A stretch of 64,000 bases of DNA from the NCBI GenBank assembly GCA_910586575.1, contig CAJUJQ010000002.1:1-64000 (forward strand). The letters run 5' to 3'. Shown piece by piece: positions 24,272 through 32,355 of the stretch. The translations under genes were made by a program, and so were the position numbers. The DNA comes from an uncultured Clostridia bacterium. GTDB taxonomy: Bacteria > Bacillota > Clostridia > Oscillospirales > Butyricicoccaceae. A model generated the notes under the pieces. It ran no database searches. It worked only from the letters and a program-made list of their open reading frames with translations, and had not been told where the DNA came from. Numbering within the stretch: position 1 is the first letter of the stretch; every line of letters begins with the position of its first letter.

Positions 24272-25330
24272 ATGACTTTAACTGAGACGATAAGCGCAAT
24301 CAAACCCTTATGTGAAAGCAGCATGCGGGCGGCTGAGCGCCGCTTTCAAAACCTTGCCATTCCACTTGGAAGCCTCGGGCTGCTGGAAAACGCGATTGTG
24401 CAGCTCGCCGGAATCCAGCGCCGCACCATACCGGAGATTGGCCGACGCGCGGCGGTGGTGTTCTGCGCGGATAACGGCGTTGTGGCGCAGGGCGTGACCC
24501 AATGCGGATGGGAAGTGACGGCGACCGTCACCGAAAACATGAACGAGGGGAAAAGCGCGGTCTGCCTGATGGCGGCGCGGCAGGGGATGGATGTTTACCC
24601 GGTCGATATTGGCGTGGCGCGCGAGGTGCGCGGGGACAATATCATCCGCCGGAAGCTGATGTACGGCACGCGGGATATGACCGAGGACTCCGCTATGACG
24701 CGGGAGACCTGTGTGAAAGCAATTGAAACCGGTATCGAAATAGCGGGATTCTGCGCGGAAAGGGGCTATCAGGTTTTGTGCGCCGGGGAAATGGGAATCG
24801 GCAACACAACGACCTCAGCCGCCGTCAGCGCGGTATTCCTGGGGCGGACGCCGGAAGAGGTTGTCGGGCGCGGCGCGGGGCTTTCAAGCGCAGGGCTTGC
24901 GCGCAAAACCGAAGCCGTGCGCAAGGCGCTTGCGCTCCACAAACCCGACCCTGCGGACCCGATTGACGTGCTGTCCAAGGTCGGCGGGCTGGACATCGCC
25001 GGGATGGCGGGGCTGTACCTGGGCGGGGCGCTTCACGGCGTGCCGGTGGTGATGGACGGTGTCATTTCCTCGGTTGCGGCGCTGGCGGCGGCGCGGCTGT
25101 GCCCGGTGGCGGGCGGCTACATCCTGCCGTCGCACCAGTCGGCGGAGCCGGTGGGAAAGCTGCTGCTGGAAGCGCTGGGTGAAAAGCCGTTCCTGACGGC
25201 GGGGATGCGGCTCGGCGAGGGCACCGGCGCGGCGGCGGCGGTCGGGGTGATTGACCTTGCGCTGGCGGTTTACCGCGAGATGGCGAGCTTTGATGACGCG
25301 GGCATTGAAGCCTACCAGCCGCTTACATAA
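24272..25330 (+). CDS. cobT: Nicotinate-nucleotide:DMB phosphoribosyltransferase CobT
   Basis: CobT activates the lower-ligand base (5,6-dimethylbenzimidazole or another) to its alpha-ribotide for nucleotide-loop assembly. The 352-residue product has LAIPLGSLG-like NLAIPLGSLGLLENAIVQLA, VVFCADNGVVAQGV, VYPVDIGVA, GEMGIGNTTTSAAVSA, VVGRGAGLSSAGLARK, GLDIAGMAGLYLGGAL, GVISSVAALAAARLCP and the closing RLGEGTGAAAAV with the catalytic glutamate. No dimethylbenzimidazole synthesis genes (bluB or bza) are in the window, so the actual base used is unknown. Confidence 0.95.
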   Translation: MTLTETISAIKPLCESSMRAAERRFQNLAIPLGSLGLLENAIVQLAGIQRRTIPEIGRRAAVVFCADNGVVAQGVTQCGWEVTATVTENMNEGKSAVCLMAARQGMDVYPVDIGVAREVRGDNIIRRKLMYGTRDMTEDSAMTRETCVKAIETGIEIAGFCAERGYQVLCAGEMGIGNTTTSAAVSAVFLGRTPEEVVGRGAGLSSAGLARKTEAVRKALALHKPDPADPIDVLSKVGGLDIAGMAGLYLGGALHGVPVVMDGVISSVAALAAARLCPVAGGYILPSHQSAEPVGKLLLEALGEKPFLTAGMRLGEGTGAAAAVGVIDLALAVYREMASFDDAGIEAYQPLT

Positions 25331-25335
25331 CCGCG

Positions 25336-25857
25336 ATGCTGATCCTGGTAACAGGGGGCGCGGCTTCCGGGAAATCGGTGCACGCCGAGCGCCTGCTCTG
25401 TGAAGCTGCCCCGCGAGGGGAACGCCTGTATGTCGCCGCCATGCAGCCCTTTGGCGAGGCGGCACAGCGGCGGATTGCCCGCCACCGTGAGCTTCGGAAA
25501 GGAAAGGGGTTTGAGACGGCGGAACGCTATACCGGCCTTGCGCAGTTTATCCCGCCGCGCCGTTTCGAGGGAATTTTACTCGAATGCCTGTCCAACCTGC
25601 TTGCCAACGAAATGTTTTCGCCGGACGGCGCGGGGGAAGCGGCGGCGGGTGCAGTGATGGACGGCGTTTCCGCGCTGGAAGCGCACTGCGGGACGCTGGT
25701 TGCGGTGACAAATGAAATCTTTTTGGACGGCGTCGCCTATCCGGAGGAAACCGCGCGTTATATCCGCGCGCTGGCAGAGGTTAACCGTGCGCTGGCTGGG
25801 CGCGCCGACGCCGTTTATGAATCGGTCTGCGGCATTTTGTGTCAGATAAAGGGGTGA
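25336..25857 (+). CDS. cobU: Adenosylcobinamide kinase / adenosylcobinamide-phosphate guanylyltransferase CobU
   Basis: CobU phosphorylates adenosylcobinamide and transfers GMP to give AdoCbi-GDP. The 173-residue protein begins MLILVTGGAASGKSVHAERLL (P-loop GGAASGKS), then VAAMQPFGEAAQRRIARHRELR, which includes the guanylylated histidine region, ILLECLSNLLANEMF, and a C-terminal VAVTNEIFLDGVAYPEETARYIRALAEVNRALA. Length is slightly below the usual 180. It follows cobT by five bases. A second, much shorter CobU-like gene stands after cobS (26647-26964). Confidence 0.9.
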   Translation: MLILVTGGAASGKSVHAERLLCEAAPRGERLYVAAMQPFGEAAQRRIARHRELRKGKGFETAERYTGLAQFIPPRRFEGILLECLSNLLANEMFSPDGAGEAAAGAVMDGVSALEAHCGTLVAVTNEIFLDGVAYPEETARYIRALAEVNRALAGRADAVYESVCGILCQIKG

Positions 25858-25864
25858 ACTGCGA

Positions 25865-26650
25865 ATGAAAACGGTTTGGAGCGGCTTCTGTGTTGCGTTT
25901 TCGCTGTATTCCGCAATCCCGGTGCCGCAGCTCCCGTGGGAGAAAAAAACCATGCGGTGGGCGCTCGGCTTCCTGCCGCTGGTCGGCGTGCTGGCGGGCG
26001 CATTGGAGGTGCTTTGGTTCTGGTTCTGCCGGGAAACGGGCGCGGAAGCGATGTTTTACGCTGTTTTTGCGGCGCTTCTGCCGGCAGCGGTGAGCGGCGG
26101 CATCCATCTGGACGGCTTCGCCGACACCTGTGACGCGTTGTGCTCCTTCGGGGAGCGGGAAAAGCGCCTTGCCATTTTGAAGGACCCGCACATTGGCGCG
26201 TTTGGCGTGATTTGGCTGGCGGCGTTCCTGCTTGCGGAGGCGGCGTGCTTCGCGCAGATATACCGGAAACCGGCGCTCTTGCCGCTGGCGGCGGCGGGCT
26301 TTGCGCTTTCCCGCGCGGTGGGCGGGCGCAAAATCGTCACCATCCCTTGTGCGAAGGACTCCGGGCTGGCGTATCTGTTCGCCGAAGGCAGCGATAAAAA
26401 GGCAGTCTCTTTGACACTCGCGGCGGAATGGCTGCTCGGTGCGGCGGGGCTGCTGCTGTGGGCGGCGCGCCGGGGTGTTGGAACCGCCGTGCCCCTTTGC
26501 CTGCTGCTGGTGCTGCTGTGGAGCGCGTGGCACAGGCGGCTCTGCCTGCGCGATTTCGGCGGGATTACGGGTGATTTGACCGGCTTTTTTATCTCGACAG
26601 CGGAATTGCTGACGCTTGCGGTTTCCGCGCTTGGAGGTCTTATTTTATGA
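25865..26650 (+). CDS. cobS: Adenosylcobinamide-GDP ribazoletransferase (cobalamin synthase) CobS
   Basis: CobS joins AdoCbi-GDP and alpha-ribazole(-phosphate) in the membrane, the last step of nucleotide-loop assembly. The 261-residue product has FCVAFSLYSAIPVP, MRWALGFLPLVGVLAGALE, HLDGFADTCDALCSFGEREKRLAILKDPHIGAFGVI and several hydrophobic segments. HLDGFAD..D is the metal-binding signature of the family. The C-terminal DFGGITGDLTGFFISTAELLTL is equally diagnostic. It overlaps the next gene by four bases (ATGA). Confidence 0.94.
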   Translation: MKTVWSGFCVAFSLYSAIPVPQLPWEKKTMRWALGFLPLVGVLAGALEVLWFWFCRETGAEAMFYAVFAALLPAAVSGGIHLDGFADTCDALCSFGEREKRLAILKDPHIGAFGVIWLAAFLLAEAACFAQIYRKPALLPLAAAGFALSRAVGGRKIVTIPCAKDSGLAYLFAEGSDKKAVSLTLAAEWLLGAAGLLLWAARRGVGTAVPLCLLLVLLWSAWHRRLCLRDFGGITGDLTGFFISTAELLTLAVSALGGLIL

Positions 26651-26964
26651 CGGTTTTGATTGTCGGCGGCGCCTATCAGGGCAAGGCCGCTTTCGCAAAA
26701 AAGCAATATCCGGAGCTGCCGCTGGTGTGCAATCTGCATCAAAAGGTGCGGGAAACCCTGGAAACGGGCGGCGACCCGCAGGCGCTTTTGCCGGAGCTGC
26801 TGGGGAAGGCGGTCACCTGTGACGAAATCGGCTGCGGCGTGGTTCCCATTGAACCATTCGAGGAGCGCTGGCGCGAGGAAACCGGGCGGCTGTGCTGCGC
26901 GCTCGCGGCGCGGGCGGACGCCGTTTATCGCGTGTGGGCCTGCATCCCGCAAAAGATTAAATAG
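26647..26964 (+). CDS. Short CobU-like protein (mini-CobU)
   Basis: This 105-residue protein looks like a CobU with its middle removed. The N-terminus MTVLIVGGAYQGKAAFAKKQ is a P-loop of CobU shape. Residues 58-105 (TCDEIGCGVVPIEPFEERW, then TGRLCCALAARADAVYRVWACIP) align with the C-terminal CobU pattern NEVG-GIVP...R-F-D-AG--N--LA--AD-V---V-GIP. The central section, with the guanylylated histidine, is missing. It sits between cobS and cbiB with tight spacing and no sign of decay, so it is probably made. It might be a regulatory subunit, or the kinase half working beside the full CobU. That is inference only. Confidence 0.75.
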   Translation: MTVLIVGGAYQGKAAFAKKQYPELPLVCNLHQKVRETLETGGDPQALLPELLGKAVTCDEIGCGVVPIEPFEERWREETGRLCCALAARADAVYRVWACIPQKIK

Positions 26965-26980
26965 CCGGGGACGTGATAAT

Positions 26981-27937
26981 ATGAGGTTTGCGGTATTGGC
27001 GGTGTGCGGTTTCGTGTCAGACGCGCTGTTTGGCGACCCCGCGTGGCTTCCACATCCGGTTTGCGCGGTCGGGGCGCTCATTTACTGGCTGGAAAAGTGG
27101 CTGCGGCGGATATTTCCCCCGACTCCGCGCGGGGAAACGGCGGCGGGCGTGCTGCTGTGGCTGTGTGTGACCGGGGCAGGCTTCGGCGTGACGGCGCTTG
27201 TGCTTGCCGCGCTGGGGCGGGTTTCCCCGTGGCTGCGGCTGGCGGCGGAGTCCGTTTTGTGCGGCATGATCCTTGCGCGGGACAGCCTTGCGAAAGCCGC
27301 CCGGCACGTGGAAACCGCGCTGGGGGAATCGCTTGAAGCGGGGCGGGAGGCGGTCGGCTGGTATGTCGGGCGCGACACCTCCGGGCTGTCCCGTGAGGGG
27401 GTGCTCAAAGCCGCTGTGGAAACCGTCGCTGAAAATACGACGGATGGCGTAATTGCGCCGCTGTGTTTCCTGCTGATGGGCGGCGCGCCGTTCGGCATGT
27501 GGTATAAATCGGTCAACACGCTGGATTCCATGGTGGGCTATCACAATGAAAAATACGAGTATTTCGGAAAATGTTCCGCGAAAATGGACGACCTTGCGAA
27601 TTACCTTCCGGCGCGGCTTTCGGCGCTCCTGCTGATTGCGGCGGCAGCGCTCTCCGGGCTGGACGGCGCGGGCGCGCTGCGCGTCTGGAAACGCGACCGC
27701 CGCAAGCACAAAAGCCCCAATGCCGGGCAGACCGAATCCGCGGCGGCGGGCGCGCTCGGCGTGCAGCTCGGCGGGGACGCGGTATATTTTGGCAAAAGGG
27801 TGGAAAAGGCGGCGCTGGGTGACGCGAAACATTCCATAGAAGCCGCCGACCTTACCCGTACCGTGCGGCTGATGAACCTTGCGTCTTTGCTGGCGCTGGG
27901 GCTGGGCGTGCTGGCGCGGTTTGTTGTTTTTCTGTAG
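26981..27937 (+). CDS. cbiB: Adenosylcobinamide-phosphate synthase CbiB
   Basis: CbiB attaches aminopropanol (or its phosphate) to adenosylcobyric acid in the membrane. The 318-residue product starts MRFAVLAVCGFVSDALFGDP, followed by PHPVCAVGALI, DLARHVETAL-like KAARHVETALGESLE, VGRDTSGL, VVETVAENTTDGVIAPL-like AVETVAENTTDGVIAPLCF, YKSVNTLDSMVGYHNEKYEYFG and a C-terminal SPNAGQTESAAAGALGVQLGG. All are CbiB landmarks. ATG at 26981 was chosen over the much longer open frame because that extension overlaps the mini-CobU gene. Four to five membrane segments are visible. Confidence 0.94.
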   Translation: MRFAVLAVCGFVSDALFGDPAWLPHPVCAVGALIYWLEKWLRRIFPPTPRGETAAGVLLWLCVTGAGFGVTALVLAALGRVSPWLRLAAESVLCGMILARDSLAKAARHVETALGESLEAGREAVGWYVGRDTSGLSREGVLKAAVETVAENTTDGVIAPLCFLLMGGAPFGMWYKSVNTLDSMVGYHNEKYEYFGKCSAKMDDLANYLPARLSALLLIAAAALSGLDGAGALRVWKRDRRKHKSPNAGQTESAAAGALGVQLGGDAVYFGKRVEKAALGDAKHSIEAADLTRTVRLMNLASLLALGLGVLARFVVFL

Positions 27938-27955
27938 ATTTGAAAGGGTGAGGAT

Positions 27956-29050
27956 ATGGGTTTCTTTGCACATGGCGGTGACTTGGACGGCTATTTCCGC
28001 CGCTTCCCGGGGCGCGTGCCGCTGGATTTTTCCGCGAGCCTGAACCCGCTGGGGATGCCCGGACCGGTGCGCGCGGCGCTGCATGAGGCAGTTGAGGAAT
28101 GCGGCCGCTATCCCGACCCGTTCTGCCGTGCGCTGTCCGAAGGGCTGGCGGCGCGGTGGGGGCTTGCCCCGGAGCAGGTTTTCTGCGGCAACGGCGCGGC
28201 GGAAATCTTCGACCGGCTCGCCATGGCCCTGAAGCTGAAAAACGCGCTTTTGACCGCGCCGGGGTTTTCGGAGTACGAACGGGCGCTGCGGGCCAGCGGC
28301 TGTGGCTGCCGCTTCCACACGCTGCGGGAGGAAACCGGTTTTGCTGTCACCGAGCGCATCCTTTCCGCGCTTACCGGCGAAATTGACGCGGTTTTCCTGT
28401 GTTCGCCGAACAACCCAACCGGGCAGGCAATCGCGCCGGAGCTGCTCAACCGCATTGCGGAACGGTGCGCGGAAACTGGGGTGTGGCTGGTCGTGGACGA
28501 GTGCTTTGGCGGCTTCCTTGCGGACGACCGGGCGCGTTCCATGCGGCGCTGGCTGGGACGCTGTGACCGGCTGGTTGTTGTCCGCGCGTTCACAAAATTG
28601 TACGCGCTGGCAGGCGTGCGGCTGGGCTGGTGCATGACGCAAAACCCGGAGGTTATCCAAGCGCTCCGCGCCGCCGGTCAGCCGTGGAACGTCTCCTATC
28701 TGGCACAAAAGGCGGGTGTAGCGGCGCTGAATTGTGACAAATTTGTACAGGAATCCGTGCGTTTGATACAGCGGGAGCGCGCCGGCATGGCGGATGGCCT
28801 GCGTCGCTGCGGGATGCGGGTCTGTCCAGGCCAGGCGAATTTTGTCCTGTTCCGGTCGCCGGATACCGCCCTCGCGGAAAAGCTGCTGCCGCGCGGCATC
28901 CTGCTGCGGGACTGTGCCAATTTCCGGGGGCTGGAAGCGGGCTGGTACCGGGCGGCGGTGCGAAAACGGGAACAGAATCAACGGCTTTTAGAAAGCATTC
29001 AGGAGGTGCTGCATGGCAAAAACAATCATGGTGCAGGGCACGTGCTCTAA
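27956..29050 (+). CDS. cobD: Threonine-phosphate decarboxylase CobD
   Basis: CobD, a PLP enzyme of the histidinol-phosphate aminotransferase fold, makes (R)-1-amino-2-propanol phosphate for CbiB. The 364-residue protein starts FFAHGGDLDGYFRRFPGR and has LDFSASLNPLGMP, YPDPFCRAL, VFCGNGAAEIFDRL, CSPNNPTGQ, VVDECFGGFL, VRAFTKLYALAGVRLGW with the PLP lysine, and RGILLRDCANFRGL. The reading is complete. Its last 38 bases overlap cbiP, whose ribosome binding site GGAGG is inside it. Placement beside cbiB fits their shared product. Confidence 0.93.
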   Translation: MGFFAHGGDLDGYFRRFPGRVPLDFSASLNPLGMPGPVRAALHEAVEECGRYPDPFCRALSEGLAARWGLAPEQVFCGNGAAEIFDRLAMALKLKNALLTAPGFSEYERALRASGCGCRFHTLREETGFAVTERILSALTGEIDAVFLCSPNNPTGQAIAPELLNRIAERCAETGVWLVVDECFGGFLADDRARSMRRWLGRCDRLVVVRAFTKLYALAGVRLGWCMTQNPEVIQALRAAGQPWNVSYLAQKAGVAALNCDKFVQESVRLIQRERAGMADGLRRCGMRVCPGQANFVLFRSPDTALAEKLLPRGILLRDCANFRGLEAGWYRAAVRKREQNQRLLESIQEVLHGKNNHGAGHVL

Positions 29051-30518
29051 TGCGGGGAAAAGCGTTCTTGCCGCCGCGCTTTGTCGGATTTTCCAACAGG
29101 ACGGCTACAGAACTGCCCCGTTCAAGTCGCAGAATATGGCGCTGAATTCCTTTGTGACAGCGGACGGGCTGGAAATGGGGCGCGCGCAGGCCATGCAGGC
29201 GGAAGCCGCCGGGATTGCGCCGGATGTGCGGATGAACCCGATTTTACTAAAGCCCACCAGCAGCACCGGTTCCCAGGTGATTGTGAACGGTAAGCCGCTC
29301 GGCGACCGCACCGCGCGGGAATACTGGTCGGAAAAGGCGGCGCTCCGTCCGGCGGTGCAGGCAGCGTTTGACAGCCTTGCCGCCGAGTACGATATTATTG
29401 TTATAGAAGGAGCGGGCAGCCCTGCGGAAATCAACCTGAAACAGGACGATTTTGTCAACATGGGGCTTGCAAAAATGGTAAACGCGCCGGTTTTGCTGGT
29501 TGGTGATATCGACCGGGGCGGGGTGTTCGCGTCGCTTTATGGCACGGTCAAGCTGCTGGAGCCAGACGAGCAAGCGCTGATTAAGGGGCTGATTGTCAAT
29601 AAATTCCGTGGGGATTTGGAAATCCTGCGCCCCGGCCTGGCGATGCTCGAAGAGCTGGCGGGCAAGCCGGTGTTGGGGGTTGTGCCTTTCGCGGCGCTCG
29701 ACCTGGACGACGAGGACAGCCTGTCCGGGCGGCTCAGCGCGCGGACGGCGGATGGGCTGCTGGATATCGTGGTGATCCGCTTGCCGCACCTGTCCAACTT
29801 TACCGATTTCAGCGCGTTCTCGCGGATTCCGGGTGTCAGCCTGCGGTATGCGGAAAAGCCAGGACAGCTGGGAAGAGCGGATTTTGTGATTCTTCCGGGG
29901 ACGAAATCGACCTTATCCGACCTGAAATGGCTGCGGCAAAGCGGCATGGAAGCCAGGCTTTTGCAGCTTCACGCGGCGGGGACGCCGGTTGCGGGCATCT
30001 GCGGCGGCTATCAGATGTTAGGGCAGTGGCTGCGCGACCCGGAGGGGCACGAAGGCGGCGGGGCGCTGCGCGGGCTGGGGCTGCTCCCGGCGGAAACGGT
30101 TTTCCGCGACGCAAAGACAACCGTGCAGGCGCGGGGCGAGGTCCTTCCACAATCCGATTTCTGGGGGGCGCTCTCCGGCGCGAAAACAGAAGGTTATGAA
30201 ATCCATATGGGTGAGACTTCGCTTGCGGAAGGGGCGCAGCCGTTCCAGCTGCTTTCACGCGGGGCGGGGACCGTTCCGGACGGCTGCGTCAGCGGTTCCG
30301 TATTCGGCACCTATCTGCACGGGGTTTTTGACGGCGGGGGATTATTGACCCGTTTGGCGGGGCTGCTGGCAGAGCGGCGCGGGCTGGCGCTGGAAGCGGC
30401 CCTGCCCGACCCCGCGCAGTACCGTGAAGCGCAGTACGACAAGCTTGCCGCGCTGGTGCGGGAGGCGCTCGACATGGAGCGGATTTATCAGATTTTAGAA
30501 GAGGGGAAGGCGTTATGA
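29013..30518 (+). CDS. cbiP: Cobyric acid synthase CbiP
   Basis: CbiP amidates the b, d, e and g side chains of adenosylcobyrinic acid diamide. The 501-residue protein has the N-terminal ATP domain KTIMVQGTCSNAGKSVLAAAL, FKSQNMALNSFVT, GRAQAMQAEAAG, NPILLKPTSSTGSQVIVNG, VIEGAGSPAEINL and LVGDIDRGGVFASLYGT, then a glutaminase domain with PVAGICGGYQMLGQ and GYEIHMGET. Standard length. The start lies within cobD and the stop overlaps cbiC by four bases. Confidence 0.96.
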   Translation: MAKTIMVQGTCSNAGKSVLAAALCRIFQQDGYRTAPFKSQNMALNSFVTADGLEMGRAQAMQAEAAGIAPDVRMNPILLKPTSSTGSQVIVNGKPLGDRTAREYWSEKAALRPAVQAAFDSLAAEYDIIVIEGAGSPAEINLKQDDFVNMGLAKMVNAPVLLVGDIDRGGVFASLYGTVKLLEPDEQALIKGLIVNKFRGDLEILRPGLAMLEELAGKPVLGVVPFAALDLDDEDSLSGRLSARTADGLLDIVVIRLPHLSNFTDFSAFSRIPGVSLRYAEKPGQLGRADFVILPGTKSTLSDLKWLRQSGMEARLLQLHAAGTPVAGICGGYQMLGQWLRDPEGHEGGGALRGLGLLPAETVFRDAKTTVQARGEVLPQSDFWGALSGAKTEGYEIHMGETSLAEGAQPFQLLSRGAGTVPDGCVSGSVFGTYLHGVFDGGGLLTRLAGLLAERRGLALEAALPDPAQYREAQYDKLAALVREALDMERIYQILEEGKAL

Positions 30519-31162
30519 CGGAAAACGGGAATCTTTTTGTGAAGCCACAGGAAATCGAAAAGCGCAGCTTTGAAATCATTGCGCAGGAGCTTGGGAACCG
30601 CAGCTTTCCAGAAGGCACGGCGGAGGTTGTCAAACGGGTAATCCATGCGACGGCTGATTTTGATTACGCCGAAAACCTGAAATTTTCGACAGGCGCGGCG
30701 GCAGCCGCAAGGGAAGCGCTGCAAGCTGGGGCGACGATTGTTACGGATACGAATATGGCGCTTGCGGGCATCAGCAAACCGGCGCTCGGGCGGCTGGGCG
30801 GCAAGGCGGTTTGCTTTATGGCCGACGCGGACATCGCTGCCGAAGCCAGGGCGCGCGGCGTGACCCGCGCGGTGGTTTCGATGGAACGCGCCGCTAAACT
30901 GGAAGGCGCGGTGATTTTCGCGGTGGGCAACGCGCCGACGGCGCTGATTCGCCTGCACGAGCTGGTTCAGGCGGGGGAAGCCGCCCCCGCGCTGGTGATC
31001 GGCGTGCCGGTCGGCTTCGTCAACGTGGTGGAAGCCAAGGAGCTTTTCCTTGGCGGGGAAACGCCGTATATCATTGCGCGCGGGCGCAAGGGCGGCTCCA
31101 ATGTTGCGGCGGCGATTGTCAACGCGCTGCTGTATGGACTGATTCAAAGGGAGGGCTTTTAG
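30515..31162 (+). CDS. cbiC: Cobalt-precorrin-8 methylmutase CbiC
   Basis: CbiC moves the methyl group from C11 to C12, giving cobyrinic acid. The 215-residue product has EIEKRSFEIIAQELG, VVKRVIHATADFDYAENLKFS with the catalytic histidine, IVTDTNMALAGISK, AVVSMERAA, FAVGNAPTALIRLHEL and VGVPVGFVNVVEAKE-like GVPVGFVNVVEAKELFL. These match the family from end to end. It couples to cbiP through an ATGA overlap and stops two bases before cbiK. Confidence 0.95.
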   Translation: MTENGNLFVKPQEIEKRSFEIIAQELGNRSFPEGTAEVVKRVIHATADFDYAENLKFSTGAAAAAREALQAGATIVTDTNMALAGISKPALGRLGGKAVCFMADADIAAEARARGVTRAVVSMERAAKLEGAVIFAVGNAPTALIRLHELVQAGEAAPALVIGVPVGFVNVVEAKELFLGGETPYIIARGRKGGSNVAAAIVNALLYGLIQREGF

Positions 31163-31163
31163 G

Positions 31164-31934
31164 ATGAAAAAAGCACTGATGGTTGTCAGTTTCGGCACGG
31201 CTGTGCCGGACGCGCGGCAGTCGATTGGGCAGATTGAGAAGGAACTGTGCGCGGCAATGCCGGGCTATGATTTTTACCGGGCGTTCACCTCGTCCATCGT
31301 CCGCGGGAAAATCGAACGGGAGGAAGGGCTGCACATCCCCGGCGCGGGTGAGCTGGCGGAGCAGCTGCTTGCCGCCGGGTATGAGGAAGTGTGCTGCCAG
31401 AGCCTGCACGTGATGCCGGGGCTGGAATACGAAAAAATGTGCCGTGAGCTTGCGCCCTATCGGGATAAATTCGTGCGTTTCACGGTTGGCGAGCCGCTTC
31501 TGTCGGCGCCCGAGGACTGCCGCAGGCTTTGTGGGGCGCTGCTGGCCGGGCTGCCGGAGCGGACGGAAGAGGAAGCCTGGGTCTATATGGGGCACGGCAG
31601 CGAGCACTTCGCGAACGCGGTCTACAGCGAGCTGGAGAACCAGTTCCGGGCGCTGGGTGCGGAGCGTGTTTATGTCGCCACGGTCGAGGGCTTCCCGGGG
31701 CTGGATTATATCCGCGGGCGGCTGCAAACGCGGCAGGTGCGCCGGGTGACGCTCGCGCCGCTGATGGTTGTGGCGGGCGACCACGCGCGGAATGACCTCG
31801 CGGGCGATGAAGAGGATAGCTGGAAATCTGTCCTGGTGCGGGAGGGCTGCGAGGTGCGGCTTGATTTGCGCGGGCTGGGCGATTTCCCGGCGGTTCGCGA
31901 ACAGTTTGTAGACCATTGCCGGAACGGGAAGTAA
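31164..31934 (+). CDS. cbiK: Sirohydrochlorin cobaltochelatase CbiK
   Basis: CbiK inserts cobalt into sirohydrochlorin and so begins the early-cobalt route. The 256-residue cytosolic form has MVVSFGTAVPDARQSIGQIE, FYRAFTSSIVRGKI, QSLHVMPGLEYEKM with the first metal-binding histidine, VYMGHGSEHFANAVYSELE with the second, VATVEGFPG and APLMVVAGDHARNDLAGDEEDSWKS. The latter is the class signature of CbiK as opposed to CbiX. There is no signal peptide. It is the last gene of the operon; AAAGGGAGGG precedes the ATG. Confidence 0.95.
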   Translation: MKKALMVVSFGTAVPDARQSIGQIEKELCAAMPGYDFYRAFTSSIVRGKIEREEGLHIPGAGELAEQLLAAGYEEVCCQSLHVMPGLEYEKMCRELAPYRDKFVRFTVGEPLLSAPEDCRRLCGALLAGLPERTEEEAWVYMGHGSEHFANAVYSELENQFRALGAERVYVATVEGFPGLDYIRGRLQTRQVRRVTLAPLMVVAGDHARNDLAGDEEDSWKSVLVREGCEVRLDLRGLGDFPAVREQFVDHCRNGK

Positions 31935-31998
31935 AGGCCCGTGCCCGCAAGCGCCAAGCAGCGGTCCCGGGATGAGGTAAAAAATCCGACAAAATCCC

Positions 31999-32027
31999 TT
32001 GCGTTCTAAAAAGCGGTATGATATTAT
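31999..32027 (+). promoter_or_regulatory. Promoter of the second riboswitch unit
   Basis: TTGCGT (31999-32004), a 17-base spacer and TATTAT (32022-32027), about 20 bases before the aptamer. No terminator for the B12 operon is obvious between cbiK and this point. Confidence 0.6.
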
Positions 32028-32049
32028 AAATAAACCAAGTGAATATGGA

Positions 32050-32196
32050 CAGGAGTTGCGCAAGCATTCATAGAGAAGCCGGTGAGAGTCCGGCACGGTC
32101 CCGCCACTGTAACAGGGAGCGCCCGAAAAAATACCACTGGATGGAACATCCGGGAAGGGTTTCGGGAGCGATGAGCTGGAGTCAGGAGAACTGCTT
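32050..32196 (+). promoter_or_regulatory. Second cobalamin riboswitch
   Basis: The ordered aptamer signals are all present: AAGCCGGTGAGAGTCCGGCACGGTCCCGCC split around 32076-32105, CACTGTAACAGGGAGC, ACCACTGGATGGAACATCCGGGAAGG, and the B12 box GAGCTGGAGTCAGGAGAACTGC near 32173-32194. It precedes the nickel/peptide-type importer, which makes a cobalt or corrinoid cargo likely. Confidence 0.93.
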
Positions 32197-32293
32197 CTGT
32201 CTGGGAACAAAGGTGTTTTTCACGGCAGATGGAGGCACTTGCCTGCACGTTGGGACAGCGTTTTTTCGGAGTACCCGCGCATCAGGAGCAATC

Positions 32294-32317
32294 AGCAGTC
32301 TGTCAGGCTGCTTTTTT
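32294..32317 (+). terminator. Riboswitch-controlled intrinsic terminator
   Basis: AGCAGTC (32294-32300) pairs with GGCTGCT (32306-32312) around a five-base loop, followed by TTTTTT. Lying between the aptamer and the first transporter gene, it is the probable expression platform: corrinoid binding would favour termination. Confidence 0.75.
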
Positions 32318-32355
32318 CTTTGCCGTGAAGCTGTCTTTCGGAGGTGGAGTGAGAT

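Noticed and set aside
27017..28981. Open frame of 654 codons on the minus strand opposite cbiB and cobD
   Set aside because: Antisense shadow of two complete biosynthetic genes, with arginine/glutamine-rich sequence of no family.
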